NCBI RefSeq assembly: GCF_016859285.1
Contig: NC_053400.1
Coordinates: 18,448,546 to 18,512,545, forward strand
DNA: 64,000 nucleotides
Direction: 5' to 3'
Source: Xiphias gladius
Taxonomy: Eukaryota > Chordata > Actinopteri > Istiophoriformes > Xiphiidae
Each line of letters starts with the position of its first letter. Positions within the stretch are counted from its first letter, which is position 1. Under the pieces are notes generated by a model. The model saw nothing but the letters and a program-made list of their open reading frames with translations, did no database searches and had not been told where the DNA came from. Positions 1 through 14,589 of the stretch are shown piece by piece. The position numbers were made by a program, and so were the translations under genes.

Positions 1-891
1 GTCATACAGTTTTGGATGGAACTGAGACTGTGAATTTTTCACCCCATTTTTTACACTGGATTTGCACTGGGAAGGGATCTGTTCAAAGCCAGTATGGACA
101 GGAGGAATCGTTTTAGCAACCCTTAACTCTTTCAGTGGACATCAGGGCATGTGAGTAATGCATTAACTTAGACTTGGAAAAATCTGAATCTATCCTTTAA
201 TACTGGAATCCAGTTTGTTTTAGACATTTTCAGATGGTGGATGTCTCATTTCTGATTGAAACTCTTTTTACAAACTCAGTTTTGATGGTAAAGCAAACAA
301 ATAAGTAATACTGGCAGCAGCAGTAGTAGAGGAGGAAAACATTTTATATTTGTCACTGTCTATAACTCAAAAAAAAAATCATCAACCCCAATATTTGTTT
401 TACAAACTACTGATCTAATCTGATCAGAATGATTTGAATTTACCAAACCTTTGGGTTTTTAAGAAGCCGTGTCTTACTGATTGCGATTTGCGTGTTATTA
501 ATTAAGTTTACTACTAGTGTTTTGCAGCTTCCTCACAATATGTTCAATCCTTCTGGATATAGTAGTTCTTAGTTTCTGCTCTTCTCAATATCAAATCTAA
601 TATTTCAAACTTCTAAATCCTATAATAGCACACAGGGACTCACAAGCTCTCATTCCAGGCAGCAGATTCACAGATATAGAAAAATGTTATTTTTTGTGAT
701 GTTAAACTGTCATGTTATCTTCAGTATCATGCAGACATGAACTCATCACAGCATCACTGTGTGGAGGCGTCTCTGTTCTCCAGATCTGTTCACTCACAAA
801 GTCTCACACTACACTGGTATGAGAAGCATGTACAGAGATGCTTGCACAACATTTAGTGAGACGAATCAGACCTCCACTGCAAGGGCGCGCG

Positions 892-967
<76 letters not shown>

Positions 968-3505
968 GCTACAATGTGATACATGTCTCTAAAATTTCTT
1001 TGGGAAAAAAAAAAACAGCAAATGCCCTTTAAATGACAAATAAAGAGGGCCAGACAACATGACACATGATCAACCGGACACAGAGAGATATCTCTTTCTG
1101 GTTAGTTAAGTCACGCGAGAAAATATTATGAAAAAACAGATAACAGGAAAAATTGCTGGAATATTAAGTGAAGTTATAAACATGGCTTGTGAAGGATATG
1201 GGTCCATCTGGACAAAGGGTGAATGTCCCTGTCAGTGTGTGGTCTGTTTCCAAGCTGATGTCCTTAACTGTGGGGTTATCCTTGTACACACTAAAAAAAT
1301 GAGGCTTTCTAAAGGGTTCTCACTATGGAGATATGGACGTAATTGGTTCTATTTTTCCCGACAAGATTTTTTTTTTCCTTTGAAAAATCCCAAGCAAGAG
1401 TCATATAAAGGATTTCAAACACACTTTTCTGTTTGCTACTTAAACATGAATTGAGGGAAGCTCCCTTAGTTCATCTCTTCTGTCATTTGTCTTTCTAATA
1501 TTTGTTTCAGTTATTCTAAATCAATCTAATATGTGATGTTGCTGTCTCTATGATAGGCTTATTATACATAACTGTAGAAAAATAAATGAAGAAGAAAGAA
1601 CTATATTTGCAAATTAATTTTACTGTGGTTTTCATGTGCATGAAGCCTTCTTGGTAATACAGTAAACAGAGGACCCAGTGTGCTTTTATTTCATTAGTTC
1701 TCTTGCTAGAAGACGCATAAAGGTTCATGGATGCACTTTTTACTTCAGAGTGTGTGTCCATAGTCTGCGCTGATGTTCCCTGTTGTGTTAACAGAGTGCT
1801 GCAATAAGGAGATCACTTTTTCATCTTCTCTTTGGAAAGGCTGTAGATACCAACTGGGGAGGGAATTGTGGGAAAATTTACCCTGATAATTTAAAAGCGG
1901 ATTGCCAAAGAAAGGCTCCAGTGCACTGTCTTTGCATGTGTTCATCTCCAACAAGAACAACAACACCCTCCAGACTCATATTTCTGTTGATTTAGCCCAT
2001 CTCAATGGGCACATGTCCTCACCTCGCTCCTGTTGTAATATATCGAAGATGGCGCAGCAATAATGTAATGTGTGTGCTTATTGTTCAAAAACAAATTAAA
2101 TGTAGGTGAAGATTCATACAAGGGAGCTCCAAATCAGAGCTGATGTCCTGAATTTTTTTTTTTTTAAATACAATCCTTAAGAAAACTTATATTTTGTACA
2201 CTTGAAACCAATTTTTTGAGACTTGAAAAAGCAAGTCCTTCTAATAATGTTACTTATTTATGAGCTGCTATTTAACTGCTTTAATCTCAGGGTTCTGGTG
2301 TAGATAATATTTGTACTGAATCCTTAAATTCATACATTCACTTCCCTCAGTGGCTCTGAAAAAGTCTAACCATTACAGTTAAGTAACTAGGCTTCAGGTT
2401 ACGCATGCAAGTTTTATCAGTTGTTATTAAGCAACTTCTGACCTCGGCTTGTCACCTCGTGATCGGCCTCCTCCCAAGGGAGTGGAGCACGACCACTGTA
2501 GGGGAAGCCCTGTATTATTGTACTCAAGAAAGACTGTATTTTAAAAAAAACAAAAAAAAAAACAATAAAAAAAACCCCAGCTCCCATTTCCCCAGTGTTG
2601 CGCGCCCTGACTCACTGGTGGATGGCGCCGACGCCCCAAACTCCCCAAACCCACTCCATCTGCTTTTTGCTTAGGACCTTTTAAAAACCATCTCTCTTGT
2701 TTTGTTCTTTTGTTCTTCCTTTTTTACACAGTTGTGTACCATATCAATTCATCCTTTACACCTATGGTCCAGTCTCTGTTCAATATAACGCTTGTCCCAG
2801 TGTAGTATTGTATGCACATTATGTATGTATGTATGTGATTTCATGTAATGTCTGTCTATGTTAAATCCCTCCTGCCTTCGGAAGTTGCTTGTCCTGCCCT
2901 CCTCCCCCTCTGTTGGTCATGAACCTTACTCATCTTGCTGATCTGTCTACTTTGTGAGCTAAATGGCAACCTACAGACACTGAAGAACCAACCAATCTAC
3001 ACTGAGAAAATGTCTATGTTCCTGAAATTGTCTGATCTGCTATCTTTGAATTTGTTTGTTCTTGACTTCCCCAATATTTTGATTTTTTTATTGCTGTTTT
3101 CAGCTCTCTGTGGTTGCAATTTTATGCATTTGTTTTTCATAGTACAAAAAGCAGAGGTGTTACTAAAAACATTAACAATATCAGAACCTTGAAACCAAAG
3201 TAGCTAAATGGAATTAAGTCATTATCAATTCCATTATCTACATGTCTGCTTTTCGTACTTTGAGATGTCAGAATGTCTTCTGCGAAAAATGGCCCTAATA
3301 TTGCACTAGTCGTGAGTCTACCTGCCCAGTAGGTGGAGCTGATAGAATTAAAAAACACTTATACAAAAGGTCCTGCAATTTTAACCACTGGATAAGCACC
3401 CAAGGGGCACACTGTTAACCACTTTTCTATTAAAATATATGTTTCAGTACCACTTAAGTAATTTAATTACAATATGTTCAACATATCAACATCTCTTTGG
3501 GTCAG
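1..3505. other. Intergenic DNA downstream of aldh1a2
   Basis: No coding exon was found on either strand. The stretch is AT-rich, with A-runs near 2540-2575, a CA microsatellite at 893-965 and short TGTA repeats near 2822-2836. The ORFs here are short, and several exist only because of the CA repeat. Confidence 0.6.
893..965. repeat. (CA)n microsatellite
   Basis: About 36 uninterrupted CA units, preceded by a short GCGCGCGAG. It creates artificial Thr-His and Val-Cys ORFs in several frames. Confidence 0.97.
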
Positions 3506-4563
3506 TTTATTTCCACATGAGATGCATGAATGCAACAATTTTCAAATAGGATTAATGAAATTATTGATGTGTTTGAGCCTGAATGCAACTGTAGATTGTG
3601 CGACCTCTTGAGCAGCTAGGGAAGGTGTGTCACTGAGTCCTGATAATGTAGTGAACACTCAGAAAAAAAAGTTTTCCAGGAAAAAGGTTTTTACTGAAAA
3701 AAACTATGGTCATTTTATAATGTTATAGCATATGATTGTATAAACATAAACATAGATGGACATCAATGAAAATCAGTTACATAGTGTTTAAAATACATCT
3801 ACTCCTCTTTTAGCCGGTGAGAGTAAAATGCTCTTAAGAGGTTAACATCTTTCACGTTTACATCAGTCAAAGGTTGACATACAGTGTTAAGTCATAAAAG
3901 CTAAAATATAAACAAAGACAATTAGAAATCAATTTTAATTCTGAATTAACATTTTATCCATTCATATCTGAGGCCAACAACATCAGTGGTCTTGAATGAG
4001 CTGACATGCTTGCATTAATTCTACCAAGACAATGACACATGAGGTTTTTGATGATCATACCGCACAGTACAAAAAGAAAAACTTTCTCCCAACACATCAA
4101 CACATGAAAAGTTGCTAGTAAAGGGTTGATTGCAAGTGCGGCGACTGAGTCTCTGAACATCCAGCATCTGGGGAGTGAGGTTTAGGGTGTAGCGGCTGGG
4201 AGGGGGGTTGTTATTGGGGTTTGCAGTCAGAACAGCCTCCCCCACCGTCTCTGTGAGTGCTTTAGTGTAGTTAGTGAAGGAGGTATACAGTATGGGGGTA
4301 GTTCAGTGGTTGCCAGGTAGACTACAGACAGTCCACAAATTCAAGGCGGGTGGAGATAGCTGGACAGGGATTGACTGACTGTCCGTGGCAAGCAAAGGCA
4401 GAGCTGATGCAGGGACTGAGAGGGCAGCAAGCGGTCACAGCCTGTAGTTACCATGGAGATAACTGTTTTGACGGTTAATGTGGTTTGCCGCTGTGGATGG
4501 ACCGACAAGAGGCGGGTCAGTGATGAGGAAGATGCTACCTCCTCCCGAAAAAGTGTGGCAGCC
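3506..4563 (-). other. aldh1a2: Probable aldh1a2 3' UTR
   Basis: The stretch after the TAA has no exon. Two poly(A) signal candidates lie in minus-strand orientation: ATTAAA at 3939-3934 and AATAAA at 3511-3506. Which is used cannot be told from sequence alone, so the left edge is approximate. Confidence 0.4.
3934..3939 (-). terminator. aldh1a2: Candidate aldh1a2 poly(A) signal (ATTAAA)
   Basis: ATTAAA, the common variant signal, lies about 625 nt past the stop in AT-rich DNA. A canonical AATAAA at 3511-3506 is the alternative. Confidence 0.3.
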
Positions 4564-4636
4564 TTAAGAGTTCTTGGCGACCAACTTCATTGTGATGGTC
4601 TTCACTTCTGAGTACTCCTTCAAGCCGTTTTCTCCT
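4564..4636 (-). CDS. aldh1a2: aldh1a2 coding exon 13 and stop
   Basis: It encodes [20 protein letters not shown] then KNS and TAA at 4566-4564. The KNS C-terminus matches vertebrate ALDH1A2. Confidence 0.95.
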
Positions 4637-7600
4637 CTGAAAACACACAACAGGAAATTATAACAATGCTGCTCATTTTGTTTAAACTATCATGCTGACA
4701 GCAACATTGAAATATAGCGTGGATACTGCTTGACAACCTTGGAGCAGAAATATCGCAATATCCTTTTAGATAAAGATTTATGTGATGTTAAGCAGTTTTG
4801 GAAAGTAGGTTTTCAAAACATAAAGTCAGTATTAGTAATATTGTGGTTAATTTGTTTATATTCAGCTGGTAGACAACCAAGCCATACTCACAATTCACGT
4901 CCATTGCCAGACATTTTATATCCTCCAAATGGACACTGTGTGCTCAGAGCATTGAAGCAGTTTATCCTGGGAAATACACAAAACATTGATCACTCTTGTG
5001 CGTTTGACTAATGTGGCTTGCTGTTGAAAAATGGTGCATAACTTTGTCTAAAGCGGTAGTTTTAAAGCTGCATTTAGTAAGACTGATGTAAAAATATATG
5101 GTCATCATTACTGCTATTTTTGAAAATGCCACTTTTATTTAGCAAACACAGCTTAAAGTTGGTGGGTCATATATTCGTGAATTTTATAGCTACAGCACCC
5201 TGGGAAAGAACTAGTGAGAGGATGCTATGATGAAGAACTACAAAAGTTTGAGTAGATTATGGCAAAAAACATGACAAAGTGAAGAAAGTGGTTGAACTTT
5301 GGGATTGAGTAAGTTTGGAGGGAGGAGTTTGACTGAGTATCCAAGAATTCCCTTTCAGTCCACCCTTAAGAGTCCTTCCCTGACTGTAACCCTTAAAATA
5401 GAGGGAATTGACTGAGTAGCGCTATTTGAAGCAAATTTACGGGGGATAACATATATCAAAAGATAAAAGAGATTTGTTGGGAAAATTAGTTTGAAAAATG
5501 AGGTTCCATGAGTACAGAGTTCATCCTTTAATGGGTTTACACAAGATTTTCTACAGAAAATTTTGAAAGTCGGTTGTAACATTGCATGTGTAGTATTCAT
5601 GATTATTTCTCTTTTAAATTTCTATGTCCACTAGGAACAAATATTTTATTTTGTGAATACAATTTTAAAAAATGATGGTAATGTTGTTTTGTATACTTAG
5701 CATCTATGGTGATCTATAAGTCACACGACGGATCATTGGACTGTAAGTAAGAAACAACCTCAGACATCAACAGGATAGTGTACTGCAGAGGAGTTGTGCG
5801 ATGTGTTTTAATTTTAATGGAAAGCCGATGAGTGTCATGGGAGAAGTAGGATGGTGACTGGGGTGGCATCGAGGATGAAGGACAAGATAGAGAAATGTTC
5901 TCTCAGCTAGCAGAGGATTTCAGTCAAGTATGACAAGTTATGAAAACTTCTTGGCAGATGCTGTATTTTAGCTACACTTCTACCCCCACTCATAACCATC
6001 TGCAGATAATTACAAAAGAAACAAAACAATTTTAGGTGAAATCAAGAAGTAACATTTTATGACCAATTCATTTATACAAATTATAAAATTGGGATGTCAG
6101 TTTACATTTACAGTTTATGTTTTATGTTGTTGTCTTGCACTGGCACATTACTTCTGATATTTTTACATCTTGAATTTCTGAGCTGAGGCGGAAAGTGAAG
6201 AAAAGCAAGGAAAACATTTCTTTGCGACTTATGTAATGATAGTAAAGTGGCATGTTGCCAGTTTATGGTTTCTGTATCCCTGAAATGGTTGATTCTTCCC
6301 ACATGAAAAAAAATTCTGATTGCAGCTAAAGAGAGACAGAAGATGTTTTAGAAGTTTACCAGACAGTGCCCGCTTGCATGGCTGTGGATATGGTCATAGC
6401 TTTGTTGATGTCATTGGTAAATACAGCCGCAACCAAACCATAATCTGTGTTGTTGGCTCTTTCTATCACTTCCTCGATAGTTTTGAATTTCATGATCTGC
6501 TGGACAGGCCCAAAAATCTGTAAAGAGATAACAATATACAGGTTTGTTACTAACTTCAAATCTCCTCATTTACTTATCTCATTTATATTTATAACAGTTA
6601 TGTATTATTGGTCATAAACAAAGAGCTCTGAAAGGTTAAGGAGTAACATAAGTAATTTACTCAAGTACTGTAATTAAGTACAGATTTGCAGTACTTGTAC
6701 TTTACTTGAGTATTTCCTTTTCAAGCTACTCTATACTTCAAGTCCACTACATATCAGAAGGAATTATTGGTTTTTTTTTTTCCTTTAGTTTACAGCTTTA
6801 GTTAATAATTACTCTGCAGGTCAGACAAAACCATAAGAAAAATAAGTTATCATGCATTTTTATAAATTAAACAACCCAACAGAATGTAAAGTGGTTAAAA
6901 ATTAGCTCCTCTTCAACCAGCAACAACAATAAATGCCACTTACATGTTAATGTATCAATAATAACATTCTATATAGTGGATAATATGTATTTGATAATAT
7001 AACACTTCGAAATGAGTAATGAGTAAGTTTTGAATGCAAGACATTGACCTGAATGGAGTATTTTTACATTGTGGTATTACTACTTTTATTCAAGTAAAAA
7101 AATCAGAGAACTTCTTTCACCACTGCTTTTCACAAAGGTATACATGCATCAGTTGTTCTGGTGCTATCAAAATCCCTGTTCTTAATCATTGTACCTCCTC
7201 TCTGGCGATGCGCATGTCATCCCTCACATTAGAGAAAACAGTGGGCTCAATGAAGAACCCTTTCAAGCCCAGAGCTTTGCCGCCACACTCCAGCTTGGCT
7301 CCTTCACTGATGCCGCTCTGGATAAACTCCAACACACAATTCTGCTGCTCCCGACTGATCTGTGGAGGTGGAGGACAGAAAGGACGTGAGAACCCAGGGC
7401 AGAGGAGAAAGGTTAAAACACGTCTGTAGTTTCATGAAGTGATAGATCCGTTGTCCTCGCTCACCTGTGGACCCTGCTCAGTAGTGGGATCAAAGGGGCT
7501 ACCAACTATCCTCCTCTTGGCTCTCTCCACACTCCTCCGAACAAACTCATCATATATGGGCTCCTCCACATAGATGCGAGAGCCTGCCGTGCAGCACTGG

Positions 7601-10600
7601 CCCGCGTTGAAAAACACACCCTGGTGGGCCTGTTCTACAGCCAAATCCACTGGGAAAAAAGAGGTTTTAGATCATCAATACCTAGATAAAACCACTTGTT
7701 CATTAAAAAAACCGCCTGGTGGGAATAATTTTATAATCACAAGGCTAATTATTAAGAAGAAATATCTTAATCTCTGTTTAGAGAGGAATAATTTGGAATT
7801 CAATGTTAACAGAAGCTACATACATTTAAAAACTTAATCTGGTTTAAAAAAATGGTTGTGTGCACAGCAGATTGTTACAAAATTTACCCCAATGATTATA
7901 GGAGCTATCCTGTGCAAATCTGATACCTGACACCTGAGAGACAGGACCCTGCTGTTACCCACGAAGGGTTAACAGACCCCTGTGATTTATGGGCCTTGGC
8001 TGAAGCACCCGACTGAGTCAGGGTCCATTCTCTTGATTTACAGGCCTTAGGGAGCCACTCTCACGGCTGCTGAAAGCATTTGAAAGCCTCAGCACCCCCA
8101 GTTTGGTGAGCCATATAGACTTTATACAAAACCCATCCATCCATATGTTTTCATAGCACTACAAACCTTTTGAGCATTTTAGGATTCTCAGTCGATGTGT
8201 GTTTATCCACAGTATGAAGGGCCCGATAATGGGACAAATACAGTAATCAAACAAAACAGTGACAGTGGTAAACCACCTGGTGAGGGTTTCAGGTAGTTAG
8301 AGCAATGAATAAAGCATTACTTAAAAACTCACAATCAGCATCTGCAAATATGATGTTGGGATTCTTTCCTCCCAGCTCCAGTGTCACTCTCTTCAGGTTA
8401 CTCTTACCAGCTGCTTCTTGGATCAGCTTGCCGACCTAGCAGAGGGAACAGATCTGAGGTTTACTCACAGAGATGCAGGCCTGCAGCCAGATCAGTAAAT
8501 CAGCTGGAGCCACTAAATAGCCTAAAGAGGTTGGTTAACTCCAAACAGGGAATGCACCAGTAGGCCAGGTGAAACAAGAGTTCTACAAACACACAAAATG
8601 AATATCTATTACGGGTTTATGGAAACAGCAATAGGAAAATAAAATTATGTTTTAGCCGGGAACAGCATCTGATGTCTGAATGAAGGGCAGCAAAAAGCAA
8701 CCACAAGGTGTGTGGGTGCTGTCCTGTGATCTAACTGACTGAGAGGGAGAGAAGCTGTTTGGTATGAAACGGGTCTTGTGTGTCAATATTGAAGACGGCA
8801 AGGACCATACTAGTGTTTCTGCAAGTTTTAGCTTCCTAAAGGCAAAAAATGTTATTTTGTGGTTGACCATTTTCAAACGCATATTATATAGTTTTAGATT
8901 TTTTGACATTTTTTTTCTCTTGAAACTTGTGTAGACAATCACAGTGAACATCATCTTTATTCATTTTTGTTACATTACAGGCTATTGTTTTGTCTAGTGT
9001 TACAGTTTAGGAGCAGACTGATTAGAGATGTCTTCATTTTCTTTACCTCACAAATGATACCATAACCATAACCATAAGTAAATAAAATTTAGTGCAGACT
9101 TGATGCTTACTGTGATCGATTATACAGCTCAGCAAGGTTTAAGAGGCTGTGAAAACATTTTCATACCGTACAGTATTTAATGGAAACCAATAGATGCCTG
9201 GAACAGTTTACAAAATACACGCACAGACTCGTTATGATGTAAAGTATAAATCCTTTTTTATAGATGGGCTAAACATGTGTAACCACTGGTATTTTTTGTT
9301 TAATCCGCACAAAAACTGAAGTATAGAAATGACAAGTTGTGGTTTTATGGGAAGCAATGTTATGTGTGGCACGGCGAGGCAAATTTAAATGTACTGCACC
9401 TTTCAACATAAAACAAATACGATTTTAAAAGATTAAAAAGAAGTAAAATAGAAGAATAATATAAGCCAAAACAAAATAGGATTGATTAAACAATGGAATA
9501 AAAAGGTATTAGTAGTCATGGTCATTATGCGGTCCTTAAACAAAAGTACACTAATACATTATATATTGAGTTTTTTTCTTTTAGAGAAATTTACAGGAAT
9601 ATTTTCCGAGTTCTTGATGCAAATCCTCCATTTTTTTTTTCTGGTGTGAAAAAGTGCTATTTAAAACTGCACCAGAAACAAAGGAAATTATTTACCCTAC
9701 TGGCAATTTGGGGGAACACAATTCTGGGACAGTAGAATGAATCAGCTTCTTTTGCTGATTTTCAGTGTCTTGAAATCTTGACTCAAAAGATAACAAGCCT
9801 GAAAAACCCCACACACCTCCCTCACAACCCAACACCCTAAACAAGTATTCATCTTCCTGTTACTCATACAGCCTGTTTTATTTTCCAAGAAAACTTACAG
9901 GATAAAGTGAAAAATACCCTCTTAGTGTCCAACCAAAAAAAAAAAAAAAAAACCCATGGAAGCACATGGAAAAGACTCATCTTCAAGTTACCAAGATATA
10001 AAAGAAAACAACAGAACAGAGCAGAGAATCAACTGACTGCTCTGCTGTGGCTGGTACGGAAGCTGTATAAAAACAACACAGTACTTGGCTTGGCTTCGTC
10101 GTTTCTGATGTGTTTTGTCTGTCTTTGATCAGAAACACAAAGCCGCTGACTATGGGGGGGTTAGCGTGTGTTTATTCAGGGGTAACGGAAACACGCTGAG
10201 CTGCTAGACTCCTCCATGTGGAGTCACGGTCACATGTGAGTCTTTGCGTAGATGAGCTGTGGTCCTAAAATCCACCTGTAGCTACACCACCACCTTCCAC
10301 CCTGTGAGGAGATGCTGTGGCGGCTACTATTCCCAACCACTGCTACTACAGTGCGATGACTCACTGTCTGGGCATCAGCAGTTTCTTAGAGCACTGGCTC
10401 GTTCTCTCAGTAATTGACTCCAGATCACATGAAACAACAGGAAAACTAGTAAAAAAAAAAAAAAAAAACACTGGGCCACTCACAAAGGAAGTGTTCAATC
10501 AAGACGAGATGATAAAACGAAGAAGATGTTTGTGTTAGAAGGTGCATTTATGCAGGCTTGCGTGCAAACACTGATTGGGTGTGTCTGTGTGTGTGTGTGA

Positions 10601-13600
10601 GAGAGAGAGAATGAGAATTGGAAAATGTATCTTTTATGTTATACTGTACTGGAAAATCATAAATACAGAATGTTATAGGCATTCATGCATGGGATAAATG
10701 CCTGAAAATACTTCAGAATTAATTGTTTAATTTTCTAATGATATCTAGTCAATATTTCAATTATAGAATACTTTAGGTGGACCAATAGCCAGGAGCGACT
10801 CAAGGATTTTTGAAAGGAGGTGGCATAGGAGGGACCAAGAACCAGCCAGAGGGGGGCATGGGAAATCAGAAAATAATAAATAAATAAATAGCGTTGAAAA
10901 TTGGCTCAGTAAACACTGAGCCAATCTTATTTATATTATTCATATTTACTATGTTTGTCATTTTTTGTTACCATGTTTCAGCTTGTGTTGTGTTTCTCAA
11001 ATGGCAAGTTTTCAATAACTGGTTGAAATGATTGTTGCTGAAGTAGGAATTTTCAAGAAACAGACATAGCCACACTAACACCAGAAAAAACGATTAAATG
11101 GAAAAGAATTAGGAAAATCAAAACAATTCAATGGGATATTCAAGGGGTTGATAGTAAGTGAGGTAAGAACAACACAAAGACTCTACAGTCATGCTAGCAG
11201 GTGTACGTAGGAGCAGCTGTGCTTTGAGTTTAATGCTAATGTCAGCGTGCTAACATGCTCACAATGTCAACACTGGCATGCCAATGTTTACCATGTTCAC
11301 CATCTTAGTTTAGCATGCTAACATTTGCTAATTAGTGCTGCAGCTGTAGCTAAAATGTCCGATAAAACAAAGTTATTACATTTCATCCTGAGGGAGACAT
11401 TAATGTGTGTAAAAAATGGCGATACATCCCATTGTTGTCGAAACACTTCACTAAAAGAGAAAAATGTGAACCTCATGGGAGCGCTTATAGAAAAGTCAGT
11501 GGATAACTGATCAAAGTGGTGGATCAACCGACCGGCCCTACCATTTCTAGAGCAGCATAGATAGCATGACCCAAAATCTTTTTCATTCACATTTTTGGGT
11601 TTATGAATTAATTAAAATTTCCACCTTTACTGATACTTGTCATGTTTTCTACCGCACATTATATCTTCAACCGGTGGAGTTATTGAAAAGTAAACCGGAG
11701 TATGCAAAAACAAAAAAAACCTTGTTCCCTCAGTCTTACGTTCATTCAGGCTTTAAGTTAAGATAAACATTACTCACCATGATATCTTATTTTGCTTTTG
11801 TTACTGTGTCTGTTTGGCTCCTTATCAAGGACAGTAATCTATGATGTCTTTATATCTGTGGGCTTATTGGATGTTGCTTACAACAATGTAGCCTATATAC
11901 TGCTTCACCAACACACCACCAGAGTCACAATAGACATCTCCATGAATCACAAAGGCTGATCCAACCATTAAACAACCCTGGCTGATTCACCAAAGATACA
12001 TGTGAAATACAGACTTGTGGCATTAAAACATAAAGTCTACATTGGAATTGCTGTAAATGGTTTTCCCAGAGGGGTTAGTTTGCAGTTAGAAATAACAGAT
12101 GTTTATAAATGATCTGCAGAAAAGGAATCTGCTGTCACTCTGGCTGTTACCTCCGGCCGGAGGAATGCATTTGGACTGCAACACCTACGAGCACTCAACA
12201 CCTAACATGGTATGTCCTTGACGATTTAGCTTTCCATTAACTGCTTCCTTGTTCTGTAGAGCTACAAGGGTTTATCCTGTGTGTGTCCTGATAGTAAGTC
12301 CGATGAAAGGCACTGTGGTAGGGTACATTAATAAAGCAGACAGTAGAGGGAAAACAAAAGAGAGACAGTGTTTTTGGAGAGATGTGTTTATATACTCTTG
12401 ACAGCGCAAATATGTGCATGTGTGCAAGATAAAATCAGAGCCCCCTGTCATGAGGAGTAATGACAGGGCACGCAGCTTATGTAAGACCCCATTTGTTTGT
12501 CATTTAGACTTCAATACAGGCACACAACGTCTCCTAATTACCCAGCCTGCTCTTATGCTCTGCACATTTTGGTCACTGTGTCACTTGTGTTCGCTGACAA
12601 AGCAAGCAGTAGGACGGTGTTGATCTGAGCCACTTTACTAGACACTTTACTAGAAAAGTACCTCAGTTGATCCTGTGAAGGCCACTTTGTCTATGCCCAT
12701 GTGCGAAGCAATTGCAGCTCCTGCTGTTGGCCCGAATCCTGGCAAAATATTGATGACTCCCGGTGGAAACCCGGCCTGTCAAAACAATATGAGAGGAAAT
12801 AAGCTTTAGCGGAGATGACAGCAGAGCCAAGCAAAACCACAGGCAGTGTGGGGGAATCCGGACCCAACCCAACCTCCCTACCAGCAGAGAATGGAGAGAA
12901 CATCAAAAAGAAGAAGGCAACAGACAGATAGTCTCCAAAAAGAGGAGAGGCCAGAGGGGGCAGGGGGAAGACAGGGAGGATGTGGACACTGAGATTTGCA
13001 CAGCATTATTTGGTTTCACTACATTAATATGCAATGCTGATTGTTCATATCCTGTTTAACTTGTGTTCACCCCTACTGTACACAGCTCCGCTTGCTAACT
13101 ACACTACAATGCATTGCTATGCGTTTATCTCACTTTGGATTTGTATTTATTACATACCTGTATTAAGTTTTCTTGATCATATTTATGTTGACTGTCTTGA
13201 TTGCACTATATGTGTGAAACTCTGTTATGATATGCCCTGTGCTTTTTGTATCAGTGCTCTTTCGTAATGTTTCAGCATTGATTACTCTAACCATTTGACC
13301 TTCAAGCTAGAGGTAAAAATTATGAATGACTTTGCTGAATCAGCACAGTTCAAAATACAAAGTCACGGACTACGTAGCTCGTTCACTTTTTTCAAAGCTA
13401 AGTGATCACATTGTCGTTCAAATGCACTTCAGTACAAAGATCATTAAGTGAACACTGTTTATACTGTCTATGTTTAGTGCTCATTCTGACTGTCTTCAGT
13501 TCAGTAGTATGTTCAGTCTGTTGGTGATTTAAACAATTGAAATGTTCAGTTTGGTACTAAACTAGGGCTATACAAGGATTGTTATAAGGTTAATACTGCA

Positions 13601-14508
13601 TTCATGCAAGAATGGGAACAACGGGAACAACCCCCCTTATTCCAACCTGGGACTGCCATTCCAAGGTGTGAGCCCTAGTAGTAACCTTTAGCTCCTTTTG
13701 TTGTCTTACATATTTGAATTTTTTTTTTTCATGTAACTGCCAGTGGTGGGGCATTTGCTGCCATTCTGCCAACAGTTTGTTTACATGTCCGCAGTTCTTT
13801 TCGCCACATGGAAGATATCGTAGGAGTCAGAAATTCCTGATAGCTCCGTCTCGGACTTATAAGTGTGAGGCTTACGTGAATGTTTTTTTCCCTCTCGGCT
13901 GTTCGTCATTACAGTTTAAAAGATATAGGTGTTTCTGTGGTTTTTGTGGTCTTTTAAAAAGCTTTTAACAAGGTAGTATAGTACTGTGAATGACAGCTGA
14001 TCTGACAACGATGCTTAGGTGAACTGACCCTTTAACTCTAGCTAATGTGTTGGTTTGAGTTAACCTAGGGGTGGAAATTAGGATTACAGACTCTGAAAAG
14101 ATGCACCAGATAGACAAGTGACACGCTGTTAAACATCTGTTTTTTGTCACTTTGTGGTTACATTAAAATTTGACTATCTAAATAAAGTGTTGGCAAAATT
14201 CATAGTGAACACTGTGTTCTTGGCAAACTGAGACCTGTAAGTGATTCTTATTCAGTTATTGGACTATTAACTTTGGTCTGTCCAAATAAAATGCTGACAA
14301 AATGCTTTTTAAGCACATTTGTGGTTGGCAGAGTGATTCTGTCATTTACCTCCTTGATGAGAGCTGCTACGTAGAGGCAGGTGAGTGGTGTCTGCTCAGC
14401 AGGTTTGAGGACAACAGTGTTTCCACATGCGAGTGCCGGGCCCAGCTTCCATGCTGTCATCATCAGAGGGAAGTTCCACTGTGCGTGACACAGACAAACA
14501 CACGTACA

Positions 14509-14589
<81 letters not shown>

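Larger units (their letters stand above)
8436..12661 (-). other. aldh1a2: aldh1a2 intron 7 (4.2 kb)
   Basis: No exon was found. It holds dispersed repeat pieces at 9281-9370 and 11195-11575, A-runs near 9934 and 10451, and a GT/GA microsatellite at 10579-10610. The remainder is unremarkable. Confidence 0.6.

Noticed and set aside
759-1065. Three ORFs of Thr-His or Val-Cys repeats
   Set aside because: They are translations of the CA microsatellite in different frames.
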